Below are positions 8,636 through 17,001 of a DNA stretch of 64,000 nt, piece by piece (position 1 is the first letter of the stretch; every line of letters begins with the position of its first letter). Source of the DNA: CADEFX01 sp963806735 (GTDB taxonomy: Bacteria; Pseudomonadota; Alphaproteobacteria; Rhizobiales; Hyphomicrobiaceae). Under the pieces are notes generated by a model. That model saw only the letters and a list, made by a program, of their open reading frames with translations, was not told the origin of the DNA and did no database searches. The stretch spans positions 186,001 to 250,000 of the forward strand of contig CAWEBE010000003.1 in assembly GCA_963806735.1 (NCBI GenBank). Reading direction: 5' to 3'. The position numbers were made by a program, and so were the translations under genes.

Positions 8636-9274
8636 TCAAGTGTCGCGTTGAGGCAGCGCCGCGAGCATGGCGGCTGCAGTCTCGCGTGCGTCGGCGGGCG
8701 CCAGCGATGGGCTGAGGCGCAGGGCAACGAAGTCTGCTCCAGCGGCAGCCAGCAATGCGGCGTCGGTCGCGCTGTCGACATCGAAGGCCACGCACGGCAC
8801 CTCGAAGATCTCTGCCCACCACTTGATCAGATCGAGGCGACGCTCACGCGCCGCCTGTTGGTCGGCGACGAAATCCGGGGCGCTGAAGGCGATGTAATCT
8901 GCTCCATCCTCGCCCAGCTGCATGGCCAGATCGCGTGAGCGCCCGGCGTCGGCCCCGACAATGCAGCCGTTGCCGACAACGCTGCGCGCCTCCGCGTAGT
9001 CCGTCTTGGCTTGGCGGGCGGACAGATGCACGCCATCCGCCTTCAGCGAACGCGCCAGTCTTGCATCATCGGCGATGAGCGCCGCCGCGCCGGCTTTCTG
9101 CGCCGCGTAGATCAGAGGCCGTAAGGTCTGCACATCGTAGCTGCGTTCAGCGGCGGGCAGGAAGCAGACCGACGAAATCTTGCCGGCGGCAAGCGCTGCC
9201 TCCAGCTGTTGGGGCGCGCTATCACCCGCCTCGACGACCAGCATCAGGCTGCAGCTCGATTGGATGGCGGCCAC
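8636..9274 (-). CDS. Thiamine phosphate synthase-like (ThiE/TenI) protein
   Basis: Encodes 212 residues in a TIM-barrel pattern. The parts recognised as ThiE/TenI-like are the strand LIADDARLARSLKADGVHLS and the segment GADYIAFSAPDF. The phosphate/pyrimidine-binding QLRxK motif of authentic ThiE near residue 40 is not visible, and the GPxFPT(K) loop is also altered. It is either a divergent thiamine phosphate synthase or a non-catalytic TenI relative. It is placed between class I fba and the Sel1 gene, all on the minus strand. Confidence 0.7.
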   Translation of the reverse strand: MAAIQSSCSLMLVVEAGDSAPQQLEAALAAGKISSVCFLPAAERSYDVQTLRPLIYAAQKAGAAALIADDARLARSLKADGVHLSARQAKTDYAEARSVVGNGCIVGADAGRSRDLAMQLGEDGADYIAFSAPDFVADQQAARERRLDLIKWWAEIFEVPCVAFDVDSATDAALLAAAGADFVALRLSPSLAPADARETAAAMLAALPQRDT

Positions 9275-9396
9275 AGTGCCCCTCTAGGCTCGCGCGCTCA
9301 CATCGTCCCACCGGCTATCGCGGTGGAATTGGGCAGAAACATGGACCTGCGACGTGACTCCGAGTCAGTCGTCAGTGCAGCGGTTCCCGACGGTGC

Positions 9397-10416
9397 TCAG
9401 GCCGCCTTCTCCAGGTCGAGCTTCCATTTGCCGGCCGCCGCGAGCCCGTTCATTTTTGCGCGATGCGTGAAGGCGCGCTGGCCGGCCGCCACGTTCTCCG
9501 ACTTGCCGCTCCACGCCTTCAATGCCGCAGCCTGCAGCGCGCGGCCGTAGGAGAACGACACCTTCCACGGCAACGGGCCCATGGCGTTGATCAGGTGCAG
9601 ATGCGCGGTGGCGTCCTCGTCGGACTGACCGCCCGACAGAAATGCGATCCCCGGTACCGCGGCCGGCACACACCGCTTCAGGATCTTGACGGTCTTCTCG
9701 GCCACTTCCTCGCGGCCGGCCTGCTTCGGGCTCTTCTTGCCCGCGATCACCATGTTGGGCTTGAGGATGGTCTGCTCGAGGGTGACGCGGTTGTAATAGA
9801 GCTCCTGATAGACCTCCTTGAGCACCCACTCGGTCACCTCGGCGCAACGATCGATGTCGTGTGCGCCGTCCATGAGGACCTCGGGCTCGACGATCGGCAC
9901 TAGGCCGCCTTCGAGGCAGATGGCAGCGTAGCGTGCCAGCGCATGGGCATTGGCCTTGATGCAGGTGTAGCTCGGGATGCCGGTGCCGATGTCGATGACG
10001 GCGCGCCATTTGGCGAACTTGGCGCCCAGCTCCACATATTCCTTCACGCGCTTAGGCAGGCCATCGAGGCCGTCGGTCGAGACCTCGCCCGGGCAGAACT
10101 GCAGCGGCTTGGTGCCGGCATCGACCTTGATGCCGGGCAAGGAGCCTGCAGTAGCGATGATCTTGACCAGCGGCGTGCCGTCCTTGGCGTTCTGGCGGAT
10201 GGTCTCGTCGTAGAGGATGACGCCGGAGATGGCGCTGCGCATGGCGTCGGTCGAGCGGAACAGCATCTCGCGATAGTCGCGGCGGCTGTCGGCGGTCGAA
10301 TCCGTGCCGATGGAGTCGAAGCGCTTCTTGATGGTGCCTGAGCTTTCGTCGGCGGCGAGAATGCCTTTGCCCGGCGCGACCATGGCCTGCGCGACCTGTT
10401 CGAGCGTCATTGTCAT
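9397..10416 (-). CDS. fba: Class I fructose-bisphosphate aldolase
   Basis: Encodes 339 residues, close to the usual class I length. N-terminal MVAPGKGILAADESSGTI and the Schiff-base motif ILKPNMVIAGKKS (Lys in KPNM) are present, as are IVEPEVLMDGAHDI and FLSGGQSDEDAT. It cleaves fructose 1,6-bisphosphate to dihydroxyacetone phosphate and glyceraldehyde 3-phosphate by a Lys imine, with no metal. gap is 1.5 kb away on the same strand, separated by an oppositely oriented gene. Confidence 0.95.
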   Translation of the reverse strand: MTMTLEQVAQAMVAPGKGILAADESSGTIKKRFDSIGTDSTADSRRDYREMLFRSTDAMRSAISGVILYDETIRQNAKDGTPLVKIIATAGSLPGIKVDAGTKPLQFCPGEVSTDGLDGLPKRVKEYVELGAKFAKWRAVIDIGTGIPSYTCIKANAHALARYAAICLEGGLVPIVEPEVLMDGAHDIDRCAEVTEWVLKEVYQELYYNRVTLEQTILKPNMVIAGKKSPKQAGREEVAEKTVKILKRCVPAAVPGIAFLSGGQSDEDATAHLHLINAMGPLPWKVSFSYGRALQAAALKAWSGKSENVAAGQRAFTHRAKMNGLAAAGKWKLDLEKAA

Positions 10417-10683
10417 GGGTTGCGTCCTCCGCGTCAGGATGGTTCTGCAAGAATTCGGTCGCCTGATTTAGCGCCAAAACCCGCGCTGAGCCAGGGGCAT
10501 AGCCCCGGTTTCCTCGGCAACCCGCGCCCAGCGTTACCGGTTCCTCACGCGTGCCGGGTCGCGAATGCTGTCTGCCCCGCGGGCGCCATCAAAATACCTA
10601 ACGGCTTCCGCGGTTTGCCCGAACGGTGGTCGGAAAGACCGAGTAGAGACGGTCACCGTGCGGTTGAATGGAGATTGATTTCC

Positions 10684-11793
10684 ATGTTGTCACAGTTCTG
10701 CTTTTCCTTGATTGCGGCGGGTATCGGCTTGGTTCCTCTTTTGCGGGCAGGACCTGCCGCCGCCAACACGGCGCCACAGATCTCGGCGCCGGTCATGCAT
10801 GAGAACATCGCCGTCTATTTCGTGCACGGGGCCTCCGTGCCCGGGCCCGTGCCGGCGACGTTGCAGGAAGCGCTGGCCAAGGGCGCCGTCGAGGTGTTCG
10901 AAACCGGGAATGTCCAGGAACTGCAAATCGAGAACAAAGGTAATGAGCCGGTGTTCGTGCAGTTCGGCGATCTCGTAAAGGGCGGCCGGCAGGACCGCGT
11001 GCTGACCGTGAGTCTGGTGCTGCCGCCCAAGTCCGGCCGCGTTCCGATCGGCTCCTATTGCGTAGAGCAGGGCCGGTGGGCGGCGCGTGGTGTAGAGGAC
11101 GCGAAAAAGTTCTCGATGTCGGAAATGCTGATGCCCTCGCGCGAGGCAAAGGTTGCGATGGCCAAGCCGGCCACCAAGCCCGCCAGCCCGGCATCCGGAG
11201 CCATGTTCGTCGAGCGGGGCGCGGCGGCCGACCAGCGCCAACGGCCATTGGTTTCCCAGCAACGCACCACTGAGTCAGCCAACGGCCAGAGCGAAGTCTG
11301 GCGCAGCGTCGGCGACGTGCAGAGCAAGCTTGCCGAGCGCCTTGCCGCCTCGGTCGCGTCGGAGGCCTCGCACACCAGCCTTCAACTTTCGCTCGAAAAC
11401 GACAAGCTGAAGCAAGCCGTCGCCAGCTACGTGCAGGTGCTCGAGCCGGCAGGGCTCAAGGGTGAGGATATCGTCGGCGTCGCCATTGCCATCAACGGCC
11501 GCATATCGAGCGCCGACGTGTATCCGTCCAACGGCCTGTTCCGTAAAATGTGGCCGAAGCTGGTGCGAGCGGGCGTTACCGAAGCGCTGGCGAGTGCCGG
11601 AACGGAGAAGGCACAAGCGCCTGCCGCTGATGCAGTCGGTGCGTTTCTGGCCGAGGCGGAAAAGGGCAAGCAGAGCGAGTTGGAACTCGGCACGCATGCC
11701 AAGCTCGAGACGCGCGACGCCGACAAGGCGCTGCGCATGGAGGCCAAGAGCGCTGCCGGGGCGTTCGTGCACCGGAACTATCTGGCCAAATAG
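10684..11793 (+). CDS. Secreted ARPP-1-like domain protein
   Basis: Encodes 369 residues from the ATG at 10684, which opens a signal peptide (LSQFCFSLIAAGIGLVPLL, cleaved near AANTA). The rest matches the ARPP-1 type domain: VEVFETGNVQELQIENKG, FVQFGDLVKGGRQDRVL, SCY-like IGSYCVEQGRWAARG and a C-terminal GIAxxINGRISSADVYPSNG. The family's biochemical role is not established. It is transcribed against fba and gap and ends in a shared hairpin with gap. The upstream extension of the frame to 10420 has no homologue-like sequence. Confidence 0.8.
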   Translation: MLSQFCFSLIAAGIGLVPLLRAGPAAANTAPQISAPVMHENIAVYFVHGASVPGPVPATLQEALAKGAVEVFETGNVQELQIENKGNEPVFVQFGDLVKGGRQDRVLTVSLVLPPKSGRVPIGSYCVEQGRWAARGVEDAKKFSMSEMLMPSREAKVAMAKPATKPASPASGAMFVERGAAADQRQRPLVSQQRTTESANGQSEVWRSVGDVQSKLAERLAASVASEASHTSLQLSLENDKLKQAVASYVQVLEPAGLKGEDIVGVAIAINGRISSADVYPSNGLFRKMWPKLVRAGVTEALASAGTEKAQAPAADAVGAFLAEAEKGKQSELELGTHAKLETRDADKALRMEAKSAAGAFVHRNYLAK

Positions 11794-11822
11794 CCGTTCC
11801 GAGACCGGATCTGAAAAAATGG

Positions 11823-11853
11823 GAGCCGCAGACGCAATCCGCGCCTGCGGCTC
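11823..11853. terminator. Hairpin between convergent genes
   Basis: GAGCCGCAG (11823-11831) pairs perfectly with CTGCGGCTC (11845-11853) over a 13-nt loop. It lies 30 bp after the ARPP-1-like stop and 34 bp before the gap stop. It is preceded by an A-run (11815-11820), which would be the T-run for transcripts coming from gap. It probably works as the terminator for gap and possibly in both directions. Confidence 0.65.
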
Positions 11854-11886
11854 AATCCATTTAGGCCATTTAGGCGAGGGGCGATT

Positions 11887-12894
11887 TTAGACCAGCTTGC
11901 CCATGGCCACCGCGGTGTCACTCATGCGGTTGGAGAACCCCCACTCGTTGTCGTACCACGACAGCACGCGCACGAGCGTGCCATCCATCACCTTGGTCTG
12001 ATCGAGATGGAAGACCGAGGAGTGGCTGTCGTGGTTGAAGTCCATCGACACGTTGGGCTGGTCGGTGGTGCCGAGGATGCCTTTCAACGACTGGCCGGCC
12101 GCCCGCAGCACCGCCTCGTTGATCTCATCCTTAGACGTCCTCTTCTTGGCGACAAACTTGAAGTCGACCACCGAGACGTTGGGCGTCGGCACACGGATGG
12201 CGGTGCCGTCGAGCTTGCCGTTGAGCTCGGGCAGCACCAAGCCGACCGCCTTGGCCGCGCCAGTCGAGGTCGGGATCATCGACAAGGCGGCAGCGCGGGC
12301 GCGATAGAGATCCTTGTGCATGGTGTCGAGCGTGGGCTGGTCGCCCGTGTAGGCGTGAATGGTCGTCATGAAGCCCTTCTCGATGCCGACCGCGTCGTTC
12401 AGCACCTTGGCCACGGGCGCCAGGCAGTTGGTCGTACATGATGCATTCGAAACGACGAGATGCTCTTTCGTCAGCTTCTCGTGATTGACACCGAACACCA
12501 CGGTCAGGTCGGCGCCGTCGGCAGGTGCGGAGATCAGCACGCGCTTGGCTCCGGCCTTCAAATGCGCCGCCGCCTTCTCCTTCGACGTGAAGATGCCCGT
12601 GCATTCGAGGGCGACGTCGACGCCGAGCTCCTTGTGCGGCAGCGTGGCGGGATCCTTGATAGCCGTCACTCTGATGGGTCCGCGTCCCACATCGATGCTG
12701 TCACCTTTGACCTTGACCTCGTACGGGAAGCGGCCGTGCACGCTGTCGAAGCGCAGCAGATGCGCGTTGGTCTCGACCGGTCCCAGGTCGTTGATGGCGA
12801 CGACCTCGATATCTTTGCGGCCGCTCTCGATGATGGCGCGCAGGACATTACGTCCGATGCGTCCGAAGCCGTTGATGGCGACTTTCACAGTCAT
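11887..12894 (-). CDS. gap: Type I glyceraldehyde-3-phosphate dehydrogenase
   Basis: Encodes 335 residues from the ATG at 12894 (MTVKVAINGFGRIGRNVL). The NAD-binding GFGRIGR motif, the catalytic Cys motif SNASCTTNCLAPV and the C-terminal YDNEWGFSNRM are all present. It oxidises glyceraldehyde 3-phosphate to 1,3-bisphosphoglycerate. The frame is open to 12978, but the family start is clear. In related genomes tkt often lies next to gap and the small coiled-coil gene; it is missing here. Confidence 0.97.
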   Translation of the reverse strand: MTVKVAINGFGRIGRNVLRAIIESGRKDIEVVAINDLGPVETNAHLLRFDSVHGRFPYEVKVKGDSIDVGRGPIRVTAIKDPATLPHKELGVDVALECTGIFTSKEKAAAHLKAGAKRVLISAPADGADLTVVFGVNHEKLTKEHLVVSNASCTTNCLAPVAKVLNDAVGIEKGFMTTIHAYTGDQPTLDTMHKDLYRARAAALSMIPTSTGAAKAVGLVLPELNGKLDGTAIRVPTPNVSVVDFKFVAKKRTSKDEINEAVLRAAGQSLKGILGTTDQPNVSMDFNHDSHSSVFHLDQTKVMDGTLVRVLSWYDNEWGFSNRMSDTAVAMGKLV

Positions 12895-13218
12895 TTGCTG
12901 GGCTCCTTGCGTGGGGGTGGCGTTTCCAGGCCAATCTGCTTGTTGGTCAACGCATGGGGGAGCACATGCGTTCTTCACCGGGCATCAACCGTCGGCACGG
13001 AATTGGAGAGGAGAAAATGTTCGGCGGAGCAGGGGCTGTCAATGCGGCATGGTCCGTTTGTGTGAACGTTGCGCAACGCGCAGCATCAATAGTGCATTTG
13101 GCATTTCCCGATTGGTGGCATGCGATGTTGACGCGGCGGCAGCCTGCCACCTAAGGTTTTTCAGTTAGCGTCCGGGCGTGGCGAGGCGAGCGGCACATCG
13201 AGCGGCGGATGGCAAGTC
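12895..13218. other. 324-bp intergenic region between divergent genes
   Basis: Lies between the starts of gap (minus) and the coiled-coil gene (plus), so both promoters should be here. I see no convincing coding frame: a 66-codon frame at 12954-13154 has no recognisable family or good ribosome-binding site. No long hairpin or repeat is present. Confidence 0.6.
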
Positions 13219-13500
13219 ATGGCGCAAAGGGGGGTTGGCAAGGCAAAGAGGCGGGTGCCGAGGGCCGATGCCCCGGTCGGCCGGCCTCCCGCGCCCGCAA
13301 CAAGCGAGCGCGGCGGGGCAACTGCACCCAATTCCGACGTCCGTGAGCGCATCCGGCTGCTCGAAGCGGAGTTGGCCAAAGCAAAGAGTGAACTGGCGGC
13401 GGCGCTGGCTCGCAACAAGGTTCTGGAAGACAACCAGGAGCAGGTGCGCAACCGGATTGATTGGGTCATCGACTCCCTCCATAACCTGATGGACGAGTGA
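13219..13500 (+). CDS. Small coiled-coil protein, DUF4164-like
   Basis: Encodes 93 residues: a basic, Pro/Ala-rich 40-residue N-terminus, then one long charged helix (RIRLLEAELAKAKSELAAAL) ending IDSLHNLMDE. Many Hyphomicrobiales carry a short coiled-coil DUF4164 gene directly before zapA, and the position here matches. I infer a role linked to ZapA or cell division, but this is context only. Confidence 0.65.
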   Translation: MAQRGVGKAKRRVPRADAPVGRPPAPATSERGGATAPNSDVRERIRLLEAELAKAKSELAAALARNKVLEDNQEQVRNRIDWVIDSLHNLMDE

Positions 13501-13548
13501 CGGCTGATTCGCCGGAAGTGCTTTCCAAGGCGGGAAGGCGACGGGGGC

Positions 13549-13830
13549 ATGGGCCAGGTCGCGGTGACGCTCAATGGGCGGACGTACCGCCTGCGCTGCG
13601 GTGACGGCGATGAGCCACGCCTGCTTCAGCTTGCCGGCTACCTCGAGCAGCGCATCGAGGCTCTGGCGGCCGAGTTCGGCCAGGTCGGGGATGAGCGGCT
13701 CCTGCTCATGGCGGCACTGCTGATCACGGACGAGCTGTGGGATGCGCGCGAGCAGCTGCAGCAGCTCGACGCGGCCGGCCCTGAAGAGGAGCTTCAACCG
13801 GCTGCGGCAGCACAGGCCGTCTCGCTCTAA
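13549..13830 (+). CDS. zapA: Cell division protein ZapA
   Basis: Encodes 93 residues. The N-terminal VTLNGRTYRLRCGDGDEPRL and the following helix QLAGYLEQRIEALAAEF match ZapA, which binds and bundles FtsZ protofilaments at the division ring. The C-terminal helix (LLITDELWDAREQLQQL) is the coiled coil used for tetramer formation. It is followed by 6S RNA and the 5-FCL gene, the standard order. Confidence 0.92.
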   Translation: MGQVAVTLNGRTYRLRCGDGDEPRLLQLAGYLEQRIEALAAEFGQVGDERLLLMAALLITDELWDAREQLQQLDAAGPEEELQPAAAAQAVSL

Positions 13831-13892
13831 GGCCTCAGTCCTTTTTTGCGAAGCGATTGGAATTCTCGGCGGACTTGCGTACATTCATGATC

Positions 13893-14054
13893 GCAGGGCT
13901 GCGGGGTGCGTCAGGAGCATATGCGACCCGGGGGCCTATAAGACTCGCACGGGAGCTGTCCCTGGCCGGAACCGTGGTTCCGGACACACGGCGCCCACCT
14001 ACAATTGTAGGGACCCAGCGGGATCGACCGCTTCAACGGCTTTCGCGGCTCTGC
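13893..14054 (+). ncRNA. ssrS: 6S RNA (alphaproteobacterial type)
   Basis: It lies between zapA and the 5-FCL gene, the conserved place for 6S RNA. It contains the hallmark GGGAGCTGTCCCTGG at 13951-13965 and CCCACCTACAATTGTAGGG near 13994-14012. The ends close with a 10-bp stem: 13893-13902 pairs with 14045-14054, including two G-U pairs, which gives about 162 nt, the normal size. 6S RNA mimics an open promoter and holds sigma70 RNA polymerase in stationary phase. The ends are set from the stem, not from mapped transcripts. Confidence 0.9.
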
Positions 14055-14086
14055 ATTCCTTCACCTGCTCGCTCGAGAGGTTTATC

Positions 14087-14686
14087 CTGGAACGGTCCCC
14101 GAATGCCGAGCGCATCAAGGCCGAGAAGCAGGCGCTGCGGCTTTTGATGCGGGAGCGGCGCACGGCTACCCTCAGCGGTCGTGGCCACGAGATTGCGGCG
14201 GCGCTGGCGGAGCAGAGCCTCGACTTCGCCGCGCCATCCAGCCAAGCGATCGTTTCGGCGTTTTTCTCCATGGCCGACGAGCTTGCTACCGGCCCACTGC
14301 TGGCGCGACTGCACACCCGAGGGTTCCGCCTCTGTCTGCCCGTGATGCAAGGCGAGACAGCGCCGCTGCTGTTTCGGGCCTGGTCGCCGGGTGACCCCAT
14401 GAAAACAGTCACTTGGGGGATCCAGGAGCCTCGTGATGACAAGCCCGCTCTCGACCCTGACATCTATTTGGTGCCCCTGCTCGCCTTCGACAAGCGCGGC
14501 TGGCGGCTCGGCTACGGAGGCGGTTTTTTTGATCGCACTTTGCGTGCAGCCCGCATGGCGAGGCCGATTGTTGCGGTCGGGCTCGGAATTGCCGAGGCCG
14601 AGGTCGACGCCGTGCCGCATCTCGACTATGACGAGCGGCTCGACTGGGTCTTGACGCCCTCGGGTCCATTGCGTTGTTCGGATTGA
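14087..14686 (+). CDS. 5-formyltetrahydrofolate cyclo-ligase, probable CTG start
   Basis: Encodes about 199 residues. Family motifs are the N-terminal KQALRLLMRERR, the central LPVMQGETAPLLFR and the C-terminal LGYGGGFFDRTL, with WVLTPSG near the end. It converts 5-formyl-THF to 5,10-methenyl-THF using ATP. No ATG, GTG or TTG occurs at the expected place in frame. A GAGAGG ribosome-binding site at 14075-14080 is 6 nt before CTG at 14087, so I chose CTG. The nearest in-frame ATG upstream lies before the 6S RNA. Confidence 0.85.
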   Translation: MERSPNAERIKAEKQALRLLMRERRTATLSGRGHEIAAALAEQSLDFAAPSSQAIVSAFFSMADELATGPLLARLHTRGFRLCLPVMQGETAPLLFRAWSPGDPMKTVTWGIQEPRDDKPALDPDIYLVPLLAFDKRGWRLGYGGGFFDRTLRAARMARPIVAVGLGIAEAEVDAVPHLDYDERLDWVLTPSGPLRCSD

Positions 14687-14689
14687 TTT

Positions 14690-15514
14690 ATGCGTCTGCT
14701 GTTTCTGGGTGATGTGGTGGGTCGCAGCGGCCGCAGGGCCGTCTGCGACGAGCTGCCCAAGCTGCGGGAGCGCTATCGTCTCGATTTCGTTGCCGTCAAT
14801 GGCGAGAACGCGGCCGGGGGCTTCGGCATCACCGAGGCTATTCTGCAGGAGCTTCTCGACGCCGGCACGGATGTCGTGACGCTCGGCAATCATGCGTTCG
14901 ATCAGCGCGAGGCGCTGGTCTTCATCGACCGCCATGATCGCCTGCTGCGGCCGCTCAATTACCCGATTGGCACTCCAGGGCGTGGCGCGGGGCTGTACAA
15001 GGCCGGGAACGGCGCCGAGGTGCTCGTCATCAACGCCATGGGCCGCGTGTTCATGACCGAGCTCGACTGCCCTTTCCGTGCCGTCGAGGCCGAGGTCAAC
15101 GCCTGCGGGCTGAAACGGGGGGCGGACGCGATCCTGATCGATTTTCACGCCGAGGCTACCAGTGAGAAGCAGGCGCTGGCCTATTACCTCGACGGCCGGG
15201 CGACCGCCGTGATCGGCACGCACACGCACGCACCCACCGCCGATGAGCGCGTGCTGCCGGGCGGCACAGCGTTCATGTCGGATGTCGGCATGTGCGGGGA
15301 CTACAACTCGGTGCTCGGCATGGAGATCGATGAACCCATCAATCGGTTCCTGACGCGCATTCCACGCGCGCGTTTCGAGCCGGCTGCCGGCCCGGCCACC
15401 ATCAGCGGCCTCGCCCTCGAGACGGACGATGCGACAGGGCTCACGCGGCACGCAAAAGCATTGCGGCTCGGTGGTGCCTTGGCACCTACCGAGCCGCTTT
15501 TCTGGGTCGAGTGA
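14690..15514 (+). CDS. YmdB-type metallophosphoesterase (TIGR00282)
   Basis: Encodes 274 residues. The family signatures are MRLLFLGDVVGRSGRRAV at the start, VAVNGENAAGGFGI, VVTLGNHAFD, ILIDFHAEATSEKQAL and GTHTHAPTADERVL. YmdB-type enzymes hydrolyse 2',3'-cyclic nucleotides and affect RNA turnover and biofilm in Bacillus. It starts 3 bp after the 5-FCL stop, so the two are probably translated from one mRNA. Confidence 0.93.
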   Translation: MRLLFLGDVVGRSGRRAVCDELPKLRERYRLDFVAVNGENAAGGFGITEAILQELLDAGTDVVTLGNHAFDQREALVFIDRHDRLLRPLNYPIGTPGRGAGLYKAGNGAEVLVINAMGRVFMTELDCPFRAVEAEVNACGLKRGADAILIDFHAEATSEKQALAYYLDGRATAVIGTHTHAPTADERVLPGGTAFMSDVGMCGDYNSVLGMEIDEPINRFLTRIPRARFEPAAGPATISGLALETDDATGLTRHAKALRLGGALAPTEPLFWVE

Positions 15515-15817
15515 GAAGAGTCTTGGCTCTTTCTTTCAGTGTCTTTCAGCAGGGTTACCTGCTGTGGTCTTGGTATGTCGGATGCAGTACTCCTGGCATC
15601 CGTCTCGACCACCCCGTGGGCAGCGAAGCGGTCGTCAGGACGACTCGTGTCCTCGATGAGGATGGTGCGGTGGAACGGTTAATGAAGCGTTAATGCGGGC
15701 GCATAAGCTTCAGGCGGATGGCGCTGCGGCATGAGCCGGCGCGTCGGTAGATTTCCGCGAGCCGGCAACCTATAAACGGGCGAGGTTAACAAGCTCTCAT
15801 CAGCGGCATCCGAGACT
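15515..15817. other. 303-bp intergenic region before yebC
   Basis: Contains a short palindrome AGCAGG-gtta-CCTGCT at 15548-15563, which might terminate or slow transcription from the phosphoesterase gene but lacks a T-run. The yebC promoter should also lie here. A 60-codon frame (15511-15693) overlaps the previous stop and shows no family features. Confidence 0.5.
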
Positions 15818-16567
15818 ATGGCTGGCCACTCCCAGTTCAAGAACATCATGCACCGGAAGGGCCGGCAGGATGCGGCCCGTTCCAAGGCGTTCGCCAAGCT
15901 CGCGCGCGAGATCACGGTGGCGGCCAAGAGCGGCACGCCCGATCCCGATATGAACGCGCGCCTGCGTCTCGCAATTCAGAATGCCCGCGCCGAGAACATG
16001 CCCAAGGACAACATCGAGCGCGCCATCAAGAAGGCCCTGGGCGGCGATACGGAGAGCTATGAGCGGATTCGATATGAGGGCTATGCGCCGGGCGGCGTCG
16101 CGGTCCTCGTCGAGGCTCTGACCGACAACCGTAACCGGACCGGTGGCGCCATCCGTGCCATTTTCACCAAGCATGGCGGCAATCTCGGCGCCACGGGTTC
16201 GGTCGCGCACATGTTCAACCATGTCGGTGAAATCATTTTCAAAGTGGATGCGGGCTCGCCGGACGCAGTGCTCGAAGCCGCCATCGAGGCGGGCGCCGAT
16301 GATGTGTCGAGCGACACCGACGGTCATCTGGTGACCACGAGCTTCGAGCAGCTCGGACCAGTGGCGGCAGCACTGGAAGCCAAGCTTGGCACACCGGGAG
16401 GCGTCAAGGCGGTCTGGAAGCCGAACATGACGACGCAGGTGGAGGAGGAGAGAGCCGCCTCCATCCTCAAGCTGGTCGCGTCGCTCGAGGACGACGACGA
16501 CGTGCAGGCCGTGTTCTCCAATTTCGAGGTCGACGAGGCGACGCTGGCGCGGTTGACGGCGGCCTGA
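15818..16567 (+). CDS. yebC: YebC/PmpR family protein (TACO1)
   Basis: Encodes 249 residues, the normal length. N-terminal MAGHSQFKNIMHRKGRQDAA, then ARLRLAIQNARAENMPKDNI and YEGYAPGGVAVLVEALTDN are diagnostic. Members have been described as DNA-binding regulators and, more recently, as factors that help ribosomes through difficult proline-rich stretches. In Proteobacteria it usually lies upstream of ruvC, as it does here. Confidence 0.95.
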   Translation: MAGHSQFKNIMHRKGRQDAARSKAFAKLAREITVAAKSGTPDPDMNARLRLAIQNARAENMPKDNIERAIKKALGGDTESYERIRYEGYAPGGVAVLVEALTDNRNRTGGAIRAIFTKHGGNLGATGSVAHMFNHVGEIIFKVDAGSPDAVLEAAIEAGADDVSSDTDGHLVTTSFEQLGPVAAALEAKLGTPGGVKAVWKPNMTTQVEEERAASILKLVASLEDDDDVQAVFSNFEVDEATLARLTAA

Positions 16568-16579
16568 AGTCGGACGCGG

Positions 16580-16906
16580 TCATTTCCACCACACGGCCAC
16601 CGCGATCAATATCGCCCCAACGGCAAGGCAAATCAGCGCCGCGACATTCATTGCTTGCGCTGCGACGTGGCGCGCCGCGTGGCCCGCCACCATCTTGGCG
16701 CGCTCCACGTTCGACCCTTCGGTCTGCAGCTCCTTGAGCCGGTTGCCGAGATCGGTCTCGACGTCGAGCCGCCCGCGGTTTTTCGCCACCTGCCAGGCCG
16801 CGTCCAGCGCCAGGTCTTTGAGGTCGTAGCGCGATGCCCAGCGGTAGAGCAGGACTCCCAGAATTATCAACACTGCGCCGCTGCCGAGCAGATATGGGTG
16901 AGCCAT
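16580..16906 (-). CDS. Small two-helix membrane protein, unknown function
   Basis: Encodes 108 residues with one hydrophobic helix at each end (LLGSGAVLIILGVLLYRWA at 6-24 and VAALICLAVGAILIAVAVWW at 88-107) and a charged helical middle. I do not recognise a named family. It is oriented against yebC and diverges from ruvC, sharing a 95-bp upstream region with it. Length, start and composition are consistent with a real gene. Confidence 0.65.
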   Translation of the reverse strand: MAHPYLLGSGAVLIILGVLLYRWASRYDLKDLALDAAWQVAKNRGRLDVETDLGNRLKELQTEGSNVERAKMVAGHAARHVAAQAMNVAALICLAVGAILIAVAVWWK

Positions 16907-17001
16907 GGCCGTCCCGCCGCGTTGTCAACACCGATCAGCATGATTGTTGAGTGGTCGCAAGGCAAGGCACGTGACCGCAATGCCCGTGCTATGTCTCGCC
17001 C

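Noticed and set aside
12954..13154. 66-codon frame upstream of the coiled-coil gene
   Set aside because: No ribosome-binding site, no family, and it covers the likely promoter region of two divergent genes.
15511..15693. 60-codon frame after the YmdB-type gene
   Set aside because: Overlaps the previous stop, has no clear ribosome-binding site, and has no recognisable sequence features.
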